Shown: positions 14,616 to 21,967 of the stretch, piece after piece | How the letters are laid out: the number at the start of each line of letters is the position of its first letter | Numbering within the stretch: position 1 is the first letter of the stretch | Assembly (NCBI GenBank): GCA_024681875.1 | Contig: JAILAA010000074.1 | Coordinates: forward strand, 1-27,247 | DNA from: Prevotella sp. | Lineage (GTDB): Bacteria; Bacteroidota; Bacteroidia; Bacteroidales; Bacteroidaceae | DNA: 27,247 nucleotides | Direction: 5' to 3' | Notes under the pieces: model-generated | Told to the model about the DNA's origin: nothing | What the model saw: only the letters and a program-made list of their open reading frames with translations | The model's database searches: none | Position numbers and translations under genes: made by a program

Positions 14616-14709
14616 ATTTTATGTTTCAGGCCCTGAAACACATGTCCCAGGCCCGGAAACACATGTCCCAGGCCCGGAAATACATGTTTCAGGCCCGGAA
14701 ACATAAAAT
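14616..14709. repeat. Four tandem 21-bp palindromic units between divergent promoters
   Basis: Four exact-length 21-bp units at 14621, 14642, 14663 and 14684, of the form ATGTTTCAGGCCCTGAAACAC or ATGTCCCAGGCCCGGAAACAC. The first is a near-perfect dyad (TGTTTCAGG, one base, CCTGAAACA). The whole block is bounded by 12-bp inverted arms ATTTTATGTTTC (14616-14627) and GAAACATAAAAT (14698-14709). It lies between the promoters of the peptide cassette and iorA. The rest of the 366-nt gap between the two start codons is AT-rich, with no other gene seen. Confidence 0.95.
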
Positions 14710-14811
14710 TGTCATAAGCCATGTCCGAAGACAAGTGCCCACTCGTCTTATTGCGATGGGCGGCGGGGAGGTTTCCATCATAAGAAAACTTAATTTCTTT
14801 GTCATTCTGAC

Positions 14812-14840
14812 TTGTAATTCGAGATTATTAGTTAATTTTG
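14812..14840 (+). promoter_or_regulatory. Promoter of iorAB
   Basis: TTG (14812-14814) is followed after 18 nt by TAATTTTG (14833-14840), a Bacteroidales-type promoter. The start codon of iorA is 44 nt downstream of the -7 element. Confidence 0.7.
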
Positions 14841-14884
14841 CAGGTGGTTTTCTGAAGTCATTTAACATTCAACAATAAAAAAAC

Positions 14885-16486
14885 ATGAGAAAATTACTTC
14901 TTGGCGACGAGGCTATTGCCCAGGGCGCACTCGATGCGGGCCTGAGCGGCGTCTACGCCTATCCGGGAACTCCCTCGACGGAGATCACAGAGTATATCCA
15001 GCTGTCGCCACTGGCAAAGGAACGTGGTGTGCACAGCCGTTGGAGCACCAACGAGAAGACGGCTATGGAGGCTGCCCTCGGCATGTCGTTCATGGGTAAG
15101 AGGGCGCTGGTGTGCATGAAGCACGTGGGCATGAATGTGTGCGCCGACCCCTTCGTCAACAGCGGTATGACGGGTGTCAATGGCGGCGTGGTGGTGCTGG
15201 TGGCCGACGACCCCTCGATGCACTCGTCGCAGGATGAGCAGGACTCGCGCTTCTATGGCAAGTTCGCGATGGTGCCCACCTTTGAGCCGTCGAACCAGCA
15301 GGAGGCCTACGACATGATGCAGGAGGCCTTCGACTACTCCGAGCGTGTCTGTCTGCCCGTGTTGATGCGTGTCACCACCCGCATGGCCCATAGCCGCGCC
15401 GTGGTGGAGGTGAAGGACGAGCCCCGCCGGCAGAACGAGAAGAACTACAACGCCGTAGCCGCCAACTGGGTGCTGCTGCCTGCCAATGCCCGCAAGCGCA
15501 ACGACAAGGTGACGGCTCAGCAGCACGAGCTGGAGGAGGATGCCGCCAAATCTGCATACAATATTTATATAGAGGGCCACGACAAGTCTATGGGCATCAT
15601 CGCCAGCGGCATCGGTTTCAACTATGTCAGTGAATGTTTCCCAGGCGGCAGTCCTTATCCCATCCTGAAGATATCGCAGTATCCGCTGCCGAAGAAGCTG
15701 GTGCGCCGCATGATGGACGAGTGTGAGCACGTGCTCATTGTCGAAGAGGGTCAGCCTTTTATTGAGGATATGGTGCGTGGCGTGTCTGAGGCCAACAATA
15801 TTCATGGCAAGCTCGACGGCGCTCTGCCTCGCACGGGTGAGCTGAATCCTGACATTGTGAAGAAGGCCCTCGGCATGGAAAGCGGCCAGTGCTTTGACCC
15901 CTGCGCCGACGTGGCTCCGCGTCCGCCTGCCTTGTGTCAGGGCTGTGGCCACCGCGACGTCTACGCCGCCCTGAACGAAGTGCTGAAGGAGTACGACAAC
16001 CCGCGTGTCTTCGGCGACATCGGCTGCTATACGCTGGGCTTCCTGCCGCCGTTCCGTGCCATCCACAGCTGTGTCGATATGGGTGCCAGCATCACGATGG
16101 CGAAAGGTGCTGCCGATGCTGGTCAGTGGCCATCAGTAGCCGTCATAGGCGACTCTACATTTACGCACTCTGGCATGACGGGCCTGCTCGATGCCATCAA
16201 CGAGAATGCCGACATCACCGTCATCATCTCTGACAACCTCACCACAGGCATGACGGGTGGTCAGGACTCTGCCGGCACGAACAAGTTTGAGGCCATCTGC
16301 CGCGGCTTGGGCCTCTCTGACGAGCACCTGAAAGTGGTCGTTCCCCTGCCGAAGAACATGCCTGAGATTACTCAGGCCATCCGCGACGAGATCAACTATC
16401 ATGGCACATCTGTAATCATTCCAAGAAGAGAATGTATGCAGACGCTGCAGAGGCATTTAAAGCAGAAAAAGGCGCAAGCCAAATAA
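14885..16486 (+). CDS. iorA: Indolepyruvate ferredoxin oxidoreductase, alpha subunit
   Basis: The large subunit of the thiamine-pyrophosphate enzyme that oxidises aryl pyruvates (from Trp, Phe, Tyr) to aryl-acetyl-CoA with ferredoxin as partner, in the cytoplasm. Visible: MRKLLLGDEAIAQGALDAG and AYPGTPSTEI of the pyrimidine-binding domain, HVGMNVCADPF, the ALCQGCGHRD motif near residue 353, and the TPP-binding GDIGCYTLG and GDSTFTHSG blocks. At 533 residues it ends in TLQRHLKQKKAQAK without the C-terminal CxxCxxC ferredoxin domain found in the longer archaeal subunits. iorB follows after 44 nt, most of which is an 8-bp repeat. Confidence 0.95.
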   Translation: MRKLLLGDEAIAQGALDAGLSGVYAYPGTPSTEITEYIQLSPLAKERGVHSRWSTNEKTAMEAALGMSFMGKRALVCMKHVGMNVCADPFVNSGMTGVNGGVVVLVADDPSMHSSQDEQDSRFYGKFAMVPTFEPSNQQEAYDMMQEAFDYSERVCLPVLMRVTTRMAHSRAVVEVKDEPRRQNEKNYNAVAANWVLLPANARKRNDKVTAQQHELEEDAAKSAYNIYIEGHDKSMGIIASGIGFNYVSECFPGGSPYPILKISQYPLPKKLVRRMMDECEHVLIVEEGQPFIEDMVRGVSEANNIHGKLDGALPRTGELNPDIVKKALGMESGQCFDPCADVAPRPPALCQGCGHRDVYAALNEVLKEYDNPRVFGDIGCYTLGFLPPFRAIHSCVDMGASITMAKGAADAGQWPSVAVIGDSTFTHSGMTGLLDAINENADITVIISDNLTTGMTGGQDSAGTNKFEAICRGLGLSDEHLKVVVPLPKNMPEITQAIRDEINYHGTSVIIPRRECMQTLQRHLKQKKAQAK

Positions 16487-16488
16487 TC

Positions 16489-16520
16489 GTGATAACGTAA
16501 TGACGTTATAACGTAATAAC
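16489..16520 (+). repeat. 8-bp tandem repeat between iorA and iorB
   Basis: Four 8-bp units, GTGATAAC, GTAATGAC, GTTATAAC, GTAATAAC, begin 2 nt after the iorA stop and end 10 nt before the iorB start. The GAAAAAGGAA that follows provides the ribosome site of iorB. The units contain TAA and TGA in several frames. Confidence 0.9.
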
Positions 16521-16530
16521 GAAAAAGGAA

Positions 16531-17097
16531 ATGAAAGTCGATATCATACTTTGCGGCGTGGGAGGACAAGGCATCCTCTCCATTGCCACTATCATAGGCG
16601 AGGCCGCCATGAACGAGAACCTATACATCAAGCAGGCTGAGGTGCATGGCATGAGCCAGCGTGGCGGCGACGTGCAGTCGAACCTGCGTATCTCAAGCGC
16701 CCCCATCCATAGCGACCTTATCGCCAAGGGCGGCGCCGACGTCATCATCTCGATGGAGCCGATGGAGGCCCTGCGCTATCTGCCTTTCCTGAAGAAGGAC
16801 GGCTGGGTGATTACCAACAGCGCCCCCTTCGTCAACATTCCCAACTATCCTGATATGGAGGTGATCAAGGCCGACCTGGCCAAGCTGCCCCACGTCGTCA
16901 GCATCGACATTGAGCAGATGGCAAAGGACAACGGTGTACCTCGCTCGGCCAACGTTATCCTGCTGGGAGCGGCACAGAAAGCCCTCGGATTGGAGTACGG
17001 GAAATTGGAGGCTGCCATCGCCCGTGTCTTCGCACGCAAAGGCGATGCCGTGGTAGAGGCCAATATCAAGGCCCTCGCTCTCGGACGTGACGCCTAA
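16531..17097 (+). CDS. iorB: Indolepyruvate ferredoxin oxidoreductase, beta subunit
   Basis: The small gamma-type subunit that completes the IorAB complex. The 188 residues start MKVDIILCGVGGQGILSIA, the glycine-rich family signature, followed by VHGMSQRGGDVQSNLR, ADVIISMEPMEALRYL and SANVILLGAAQKALGL, all typical of this family. AAAAAGGAA just upstream is a good ribosome site. Same operon as iorA. It ends 4 nt from the convergent trmO stop. Confidence 0.95.
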   Translation: MKVDIILCGVGGQGILSIATIIGEAAMNENLYIKQAEVHGMSQRGGDVQSNLRISSAPIHSDLIAKGGADVIISMEPMEALRYLPFLKKDGWVITNSAPFVNIPNYPDMEVIKADLAKLPHVVSIDIEQMAKDNGVPRSANVILLGAAQKALGLEYGKLEAAIARVFARKGDAVVEANIKALALGRDA

Positions 17098-17105
17098 GCC
17101 GTCAC
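17087..17105. terminator. Small hairpin at the iorB/trmO convergence
   Basis: GTGACG (17087-17092) and CGTCAC (17100-17105) form a 6-bp stem with a 7-nt loop overlapping both stop codons. There is no T tract, so it is only a possible bidirectional terminator. Confidence 0.35.
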
Positions 17106-17776
17106 TTCACCTCTACTACGGTAAGCACGCCCTGGCTGACACGGAAACGGATGTCGTGGCCGCTGAAGGGCATACCGTAGACGCGGCTGTCGTCGGCATG
17201 ATATTGCGGCCTGGGGTCCTGGGCAAGGACGCTGCGTAATGCCTCTTGCTCAGCTGAGGTGAAGACGTCGGCCATAGCCTCGGGCATCACTACCTGCAAG
17301 GTGTCCCACTGCTGCTCGCCTACGAAGCCGCAGCGGACATCAGGATGGCTGTCGGCATAGGGCACGTAGGGCTTTACGTCGAAGATGGGTGTTCCGTCCA
17401 TCAGGTCGGCCCCCAGCACATGCAATATGGGGCCAAGACGGTCGTCTGTCTCCACACGGTCTAAGCGTACACAGGAGAGCCCCAGGCTGTTTGGCCGGAA
17501 AGGCGAGCGCGAGGCGAAAACACCTACGCGACGGTTGCCGCCCAGGCGTGGCGGGCGCACGGTCAGAGGTGAGGGGCGAGAATCGGGATTTGCAGAAAAC
17601 TGCCAGATGAGCCATATATAGTCGAAGCCTTCGAGCCCCCTCACAGCCTCGGCACGACGGAAGGACGGTTCGAAAATGATGTGCCCTTCGAGGCTCTCAG
17701 CCAGGCCGCTCTGCCGCGGGATGCCGAACTTCGACGTCAGCGGCGAATGGAAATGTGCGATGGGTTGAATGTCCAT
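17102..17776 (-). CDS. trmO: tRNA (N6-threonylcarbamoyladenosine-37-N6)-methyltransferase, TsaA/TrmO family
   Basis: Predicted SAM-dependent enzyme that methylates t6A37 of tRNAs reading ACY codons. The 224 residues begin MDIQPIAHFHSPLTSKFGIPRQSG, the family's opening. They continue with GLEGFDYIWLIWQF, then RVGVFASRSPFRPNSLGLSCVRL (the strongest TsaA signature), LHVLGADLMDGTPIFDVKPYVPYAD and a C-terminal domain including QDPRPQYHADDSRVYGM. The loop DSRPSPLTVRPPRLGGN between conserved blocks contains two weak 7-bp repeat units. A probable promoter (TACCTTTG) lies just upstream, divergent from the histidine kinase gene. Confidence 0.93.
   Translation of the reverse strand: MDIQPIAHFHSPLTSKFGIPRQSGLAESLEGHIIFEPSFRRAEAVRGLEGFDYIWLIWQFSANPDSRPSPLTVRPPRLGGNRRVGVFASRSPFRPNSLGLSCVRLDRVETDDRLGPILHVLGADLMDGTPIFDVKPYVPYADSHPDVRCGFVGEQQWDTLQVVMPEAMADVFTSAEQEALRSVLAQDPRPQYHADDSRVYGMPFSGHDIRFRVSQGVLTVVEVK
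17565..17578 (-). repeat. Two possible 7-bp repeat units in trmO
   Basis: AGAGGTG and AGGGGCG on the plus strand (then AGAATCG) are in the same phase as the larger arrays and encode part of SRPSPLTVRP in a loop. With only two clear units it may be a decayed remnant or chance. Confidence 0.35.
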
Positions 17777-17786
17777 ATAATCGCCC

Positions 17787-17794
17787 CAAAGGTA
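17787..17794 (-). promoter_or_regulatory. Probable -7 element for trmO
   Basis: On the minus strand TACCTTTG matches TAnnTTTG, with TTTTC about 19 nt upstream as an imperfect -33. It lies 10 nt before the trmO ATG, so the leader would be very short. Confidence 0.45.
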
Positions 17795-17807
17795 CGACTA
17801 ATATTTG

Positions 17808-17835
17808 ATAGTTGAAAATTTATAATTGAAAATCT
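17808..17835. repeat. 14-bp tandem repeat between trmO and the kinase gene
   Basis: ATAGTTGAAAATTT and ATAATTGAAAATCT stand in tandem within the 112-nt divergent gap, directly upstream of the kinase promoter. The spacer is otherwise AT-rich. Confidence 0.7.
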
Positions 17836-17866
17836 TTTGTAGTTACGAAAAGATTGTGTATTTTTG
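17836..17866 (+). promoter_or_regulatory. Promoter of the histidine kinase gene
   Basis: TTTG (17836-17839), 19 nt, TATTTTTG (17859-17866): a full match to the Bacteroidales consensus, 22 nt before the ATG. It could drive the whole run of genes to cmk. Confidence 0.8.
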
Positions 17867-17888
17867 CACTTGATTTCTGCCTTTTTCT

Positions 17889-19664
17889 ATGAGAAGACTT
17901 CGTAAAACACTCCTCATATTGTTTGCGCTGCTGGCATCGCTCACCATCGGAGCACAGGTCGTTGACTACTCAAACGACCCTACCTACGCACAGCTGCGAA
18001 AGGATATGACACGTGCTTTCAACGAAGCCGACAGCGCACGCTTCTTCCCCGCTTTGAAGAAGTTGGAGGATTACCTGCTGGAAAAAGGCGACTTGCACTC
18101 CTATTATACGCAGCGCTGCAATGAGATCGTCTTCCAGATGAACAGGCAGAATATATTCGAAGCCTATAAGCTGGGCAAGAGGCTGTCGCAGGAGCTGCGT
18201 GAGAAGAAGCTCGACAAGGAGATGTACATGTCCTATAACATGCTTGGCCACATCTACCGCTATTGCGGCAACAAAGAGGGTGCCAAGCGCTGTTTCCTTG
18301 AGGTGATAGACCGCATGGAGCAGGCAGGCTATTACGAGAGTATGCCCCCCATCTACATGAACATCGTGAACGTGGAGATGGACCAGAATCCCGAGGAGGC
18401 CATGCGCCTGTTGCAGCGTGCCATCGACATAGCTGAGCAGTATGCCCCTGAGCGTGTCTTTGACATTGAGACACGGCGCACTGTGGCCTATTTCGAATTG
18501 CGCGACACGGCAGCCTTCAACCAGGGCTATGAAGTTTACAAGGCTGGCGTAGCCGAGGGAAAGTCGTCAGTTCATGGCCGACAGTTAGAAGTCTACCATC
18601 TTGCCATGCTTGGTCAGGTGAATGAAGCCTTGGAGCTGGCTCGCGAAGAGCTGGGCGACGATAGCTATGAAACGCAGGAAAAGATTTTGAGCCGTGCAGG
18701 CAGATGGAAGGAGGCCTATGAGGCGCTCAAACATGCATCGGCGTCAAACGATTCACTCAACAACATCCTATTGACCAACAGTATGCAGGGCATACAAGAT
18801 GAGTTGCGCATCTACGACGCTGAGCGCGAAGTCACCCGCAGCCGTACCATTGCCCTCGTCGTCGCCCTCCTGCTGCTGATGACCATCGTGGTGGGCATGA
18901 CCTACATCATTCTTTCGAGACGCCGCCACATCCGACAGCTGAACAACGCCTATCAGCACGCGTTGAGGTCAGACAATATGAAATCGGCCTTCATCCAGAA
19001 CGTCAGCCATGAAGTGCGCACACCGCTGAACATTATCAGTGGCTTCGCACAGGTCATTGCCGATCCGACGCTGGATGTGGGGCTGAACGAGCGCCAGCAC
19101 ATGGCGCAGATGGTGCAGCGGAATACACGCATCATCACCTCGCTGATTGATGAGATGCTGGGCCTGTCGAACGATGATGTCGGCGTCCGCGTTTGCAAGG
19201 AGGACAAGGTGAAACTGAACACCCTGTTGCTCGACATTATGGCTGTCGAAGAAGACACCTTGACAGATGAGACGACGATGAGCCTGAAGAGCGAGCTGCC
19301 CGACGACTTCATCATGCAGACCAATGAGATGATGCTGCGGCACATCGTGAGTGCCCTGCTGAACAACGCCGCGAAAAACACTACGCAGGGGCATGTCATC
19401 CTGTATGCACAGCGGATCGGGCAGGAGCTGAAGCTCATCGTTGAAGACACAGGCTGCGGCATCCCTGCTGCTGAAGCCGAGCATGTGTTCGACCGCTTCG
19501 TCAAACTCGACAAATTCAAGGTGGGCATCGGCCTTGGCCTGACGCTCTGTCGCCTCAAGGCAAAGAATCTGGGAGGCAACGTCATTCTCGACACAACCTA
19601 CCAAGATGGCGCCCGCTTCATCGTTACCCTGCCTTTAGAGGTTACTGAGAAAAATGAAGAATAA
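17889..19664 (+). CDS. Membrane sensor histidine kinase with TPR-like periplasmic domain
   Basis: A 591-residue kinase. An N-terminal signal peptide (LILFALLASLTIGAQ) is followed by a helical TPR-like sensor of about 280 residues, including YNMLGHIYRYCGNKEGAKRC and EEAMRLLQRAIDIAEQ. A membrane helix follows at about 320-341 (IALVVALLLLMTIVVGMTYI), then the kinase core: H-box with His374 in NVSHEVRTP, N-box near LLNNAAKNTTQG, G1 VEDTGCGIP, F-box FDRF and G2 GIGLGLTLC. It has no fused receiver and there is no response regulator in the window, so its partner is elsewhere. The end overlaps the upstream possible ATG of the MBL gene, suggesting an operon. The signal sensed is unknown. Confidence 0.92.
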   Translation: MRRLRKTLLILFALLASLTIGAQVVDYSNDPTYAQLRKDMTRAFNEADSARFFPALKKLEDYLLEKGDLHSYYTQRCNEIVFQMNRQNIFEAYKLGKRLSQELREKKLDKEMYMSYNMLGHIYRYCGNKEGAKRCFLEVIDRMEQAGYYESMPPIYMNIVNVEMDQNPEEAMRLLQRAIDIAEQYAPERVFDIETRRTVAYFELRDTAAFNQGYEVYKAGVAEGKSSVHGRQLEVYHLAMLGQVNEALELAREELGDDSYETQEKILSRAGRWKEAYEALKHASASNDSLNNILLTNSMQGIQDELRIYDAEREVTRSRTIALVVALLLLMTIVVGMTYIILSRRRHIRQLNNAYQHALRSDNMKSAFIQNVSHEVRTPLNIISGFAQVIADPTLDVGLNERQHMAQMVQRNTRIITSLIDEMLGLSNDDVGVRVCKEDKVKLNTLLLDIMAVEEDTLTDETTMSLKSELPDDFIMQTNEMMLRHIVSALLNNAAKNTTQGHVILYAQRIGQELKLIVEDTGCGIPAAEAEHVFDRFVKLDKFKVGIGLGLTLCRLKAKNLGGNVILDTTYQDGARFIVTLPLEVTEKNEE

Positions 19665-19692
19665 GATAAACAAGAGATTATCAACAAAGCAC

Positions 19693-20424
19693 ATGAAAAG
19701 CATTGTCATTGCCATCCTGTCGCTCTTCGTAACGGTTTCCATGACTGCCGCACAGAAGAGCGATGCATTCATCACTCCTGGCGGCAAGACTGTCGTCATT
19801 AACCACATCAAGCATGCCAGCATCCATATCGAATATGATGGCCGGCACATCTACATTGATCCAGTGGGCAACACCGTACTCCCCAAGACCGATGTCAGTC
19901 TGCTGCCCAGAGCCAACATCATTCTCCTTACTCACGAGCACCAGGATCATTACGACCCCATAGCGCTGCCTCAGATGTATCAGCCGGCAACGGCTGTCTA
20001 TTCCAACGCATCGGTTATCAGCAAGATTCACCGTGGCATTGCCCTGCACAATGGCGACAGCATCATTTTTGCCAAGGATATCAAGATATGGGCTGTGCCT
20101 GCCTATAACACGACGCCTGGGCGCGAGCAGTTCCATCCTAAAGGGCGCGACAACGGCTATATCCTGGAGCTTGACGGTTTGCGCATCTACATTGCCGGTG
20201 ATACGGAAGACATCCCTGAGATGGGCGAACTGAAGGACATCGACATTGCCTTCCTGCCCTGCAATCAACCCTACACCATGACCGTTGACCAATTGGTCAG
20301 GGCTGCCAAGGTTATTAAGCCACGCGTACTTTTCCCTTACCATTTTTCTGAAACCCCCATCCAGCAGACACGAATCCTGTTGGCCGACACAGATATCGAG
20401 GTGCGTATCCGCGACTACAAATAA
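19693..20424 (+). CDS. Exported MBL-fold metal-dependent hydrolase (UlaG-like)
   Basis: A metallo-beta-lactamase-fold protein with the zinc motif THEHQDHYD, a second conserved region YIAGDTEDIPEM (metal-binding Asp) and FPYHFSETPI near the end (His ligand). Together these fit the UlaG/YtnP-like lactonase-phosphodiesterase group. I chose ATG 19693 (243 residues) because it starts directly with a signal peptide, MKSIVIAILSLFVTVSMTAAQ. The upstream ATG at 19654 overlaps the kinase gene by 11 nt and adds 13 polar residues. Substrate is unknown. A GC-rich palindromic element separates it from the GH43 gene. Confidence 0.85.
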   Translation: MKSIVIAILSLFVTVSMTAAQKSDAFITPGGKTVVINHIKHASIHIEYDGRHIYIDPVGNTVLPKTDVSLLPRANIILLTHEHQDHYDPIALPQMYQPATAVYSNASVISKIHRGIALHNGDSIIFAKDIKIWAVPAYNTTPGREQFHPKGRDNGYILELDGLRIYIAGDTEDIPEMGELKDIDIAFLPCNQPYTMTVDQLVRAAKVIKPRVLFPYHFSETPIQQTRILLADTDIEVRIRDYK

Positions 20425-20432
20425 CAGCGAAA

Positions 20433-20473
20433 CCACTCCCCTCACTTTCAAGGGGAGGGGGCAGGGGTGGGCT
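20433..20473. repeat. GC-rich palindromic element, intergenic copy
   Basis: CTCCCCT (20436-20442) pairs with AGGGGAG (20451-20457), followed by GGGGCAGGGGTGGGCT. Apart from the loop it has the same order of blocks as the copies in purD and the C39 ABC gene. It occupies about half of the 78-nt gap between the MBL and GH43 genes and could also act as a weak terminator. Confidence 0.9.
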
Positions 20474-20502
20474 CTGTATTATCAATCTAAATCTAAACCA
20501 AC

Positions 20503-21954
20503 ATGAAGAAAGTATTTTTGCTGGCGGCTGCCGTTACCGCCTTCGCCACCAGCTCTTTTGCACAGAATCCTAACACCAGCGACTCCCTGTTGCTGCAGGA
20601 TGCCGTAAAGGGAAAGAAGCAGGTCAACCTGCCGTTGTTTCAGACGAAGTATACAGCCGATCCCTCGCCGCTGGTCATCGGCGATACGCTGTTCCTCTTT
20701 ACCTCGCACGATGCTTCTCCTGAGGATATCGTCGATGCAAATGAGCGCAACTCGGCAGGATTCTTCATGTATGACTGGTTGCTGTGGAGCACCACCGACA
20801 TGGTGAACTGGACGGAGCATGGCGCCGTGGCCTCGCTGAAGGACTTTGCCTGGCGCAGCCGTGACAACGGCGGATGGGCCATTCATACCGTAAAACGCAA
20901 CGGCAAATACTATCTCTATGCCCCCTTGCATGGTCACGGCATTGGCGTGCTCGTGTCTGACTCGCCCTACGGACCCTTCCGCGATCCCTTAGGCAAGCCC
21001 TTGGTGTGGGACAAGAGCAACTGGTTCGACATCGACCCCACCGTCTACACCGATGCCGACGGGCAGGCCTACATGTACTGGGGCAATCCCCATACATTCT
21101 ATGCCCGTCTGAACGACGACATGATCTCATTGAAGGACAGCGTCGTCCGTCTGCCTCATATCGAGAACTATCAGGAAGGTCCCTGGTTCTACAAAAGAGG
21201 CGCAAACTATTATCTTGCCTTTGCCTCTACCTGCTGTCCAGAAGGTCTGGGCTATGCCATGAGCACATCGCCTACAGGCCCTTGGACTTCAAAGGGCTAC
21301 ATCATGCGTCCTACACAGCGCGACCGCGGTAATCATCCCGGCATCTGCGACTTCAAGGGCCATACCTATGTCTTCGGCCAGAGCTATGACCTGATGCACC
21401 TTGAGACATTCACGCACCATGAGCGCCGCAGCGTCAGTGCTGCCGAGATGAAATACAATGCTGACGGCACCATCCAGGAACTGCCTTACTGGCTCGACCA
21501 GCAGCCGCTGGAACAGCTGTGCTGGCTCGACCCCTACGAAATTGTGCAGGCCGAGACCATGAACTGGGGCTATGGCTTGAAGAGCGCCAAGGTGGGCATT
21601 GAGAATACGGGCGACGTCAACAAGATGCCGCCGTCGACGGGACGTCGCAACATGTACGTCTATGACATCGATGACGGTGAGTTCATCCGTCTGCGTGGCG
21701 TCGACTTCGCCACTCCTGGTGCCAAGCAGTTTACCATCAGTGCCGCATCGACGGGAGCTTGCACCGTCACCTTGCGCCTTGACTCGCAGAACGGGCCTGT
21801 CATCGGCACCGTCCGCATCAGTTCCACTGGCTCCGTCAACGACTACCGTATGTTCCAGACGTCAGTCAGCAAAGCGCATGACGTTCACGACCTCTATCTA
21901 TGCTTCAGTCGCGTAAAAGGCGATGTGCGCCTCGACTGGTGGCAGTTCCGTTAA
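20503..21954 (+). CDS. Secreted GH43 glycoside hydrolase with CBM6-like C-terminus
   Basis: An inverting five-bladed beta-propeller glycosidase (family GH43: arabinofuranosidase, xylosidase or galactosidase activities). Signal peptide 1-20 (VTAFATSSFAQ). The catalytic set is visible: general base Asp53 in ADPSPL, Asp178 in FDIDPTVY, acid Glu225 in YQEGPWFY. The C-terminal part from about 345 (EIVQAETMNWGYGLKS..., VNDYRMFQTSV, DLYLCFSR, DWWQFR) is a CBM6-type carbohydrate-binding beta-sandwich. The stop is 13 nt before porQ. Together with GH35 and GH2 it suggests breakdown of plant cell wall or host glycans, though no SusC/SusD pair is in the window. Confidence 0.92.
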   Translation: MKKVFLLAAAVTAFATSSFAQNPNTSDSLLLQDAVKGKKQVNLPLFQTKYTADPSPLVIGDTLFLFTSHDASPEDIVDANERNSAGFFMYDWLLWSTTDMVNWTEHGAVASLKDFAWRSRDNGGWAIHTVKRNGKYYLYAPLHGHGIGVLVSDSPYGPFRDPLGKPLVWDKSNWFDIDPTVYTDADGQAYMYWGNPHTFYARLNDDMISLKDSVVRLPHIENYQEGPWFYKRGANYYLAFASTCCPEGLGYAMSTSPTGPWTSKGYIMRPTQRDRGNHPGICDFKGHTYVFGQSYDLMHLETFTHHERRSVSAAEMKYNADGTIQELPYWLDQQPLEQLCWLDPYEIVQAETMNWGYGLKSAKVGIENTGDVNKMPPSTGRRNMYVYDIDDGEFIRLRGVDFATPGAKQFTISAASTGACTVTLRLDSQNGPVIGTVRISSTGSVNDYRMFQTSVSKAHDVHDLYLCFSRVKGDVRLDWWQFR

Positions 21955-21967
21955 TGATTGTCTTTAG

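Noticed and set aside
14616..14709. CRISPR array
   Set aside because: Four contiguous units with no spacers between them and no cas genes; it is a plain tandem repeat.
14519..14734. Longer form of the precursor gene with a start at 14734
   Set aside because: It would translate through the consensus promoter and the palindromic array. The ATG at 14518 gives a normal GG-leader length just downstream of the promoter.
14579..14878. Open frames on both strands through the 21-bp repeats, giving peptides such as MSQARKHMSQARKYM
   Set aside because: The 21-bp unit is a multiple of three, so any frame without a stop in one unit stays open. The frames run through promoters and lack family similarity.
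14894..16066. A 390-codon minus-strand frame opposite iorA
   Set aside because: Antisense shadow of iorA with His/Val/Leu-rich low-information sequence.
19654..19692. Upstream ATG for the MBL-fold gene
   Set aside because: It would place 13 polar residues before a standard signal peptide; the ATG at 19693 begins the signal peptide directly.
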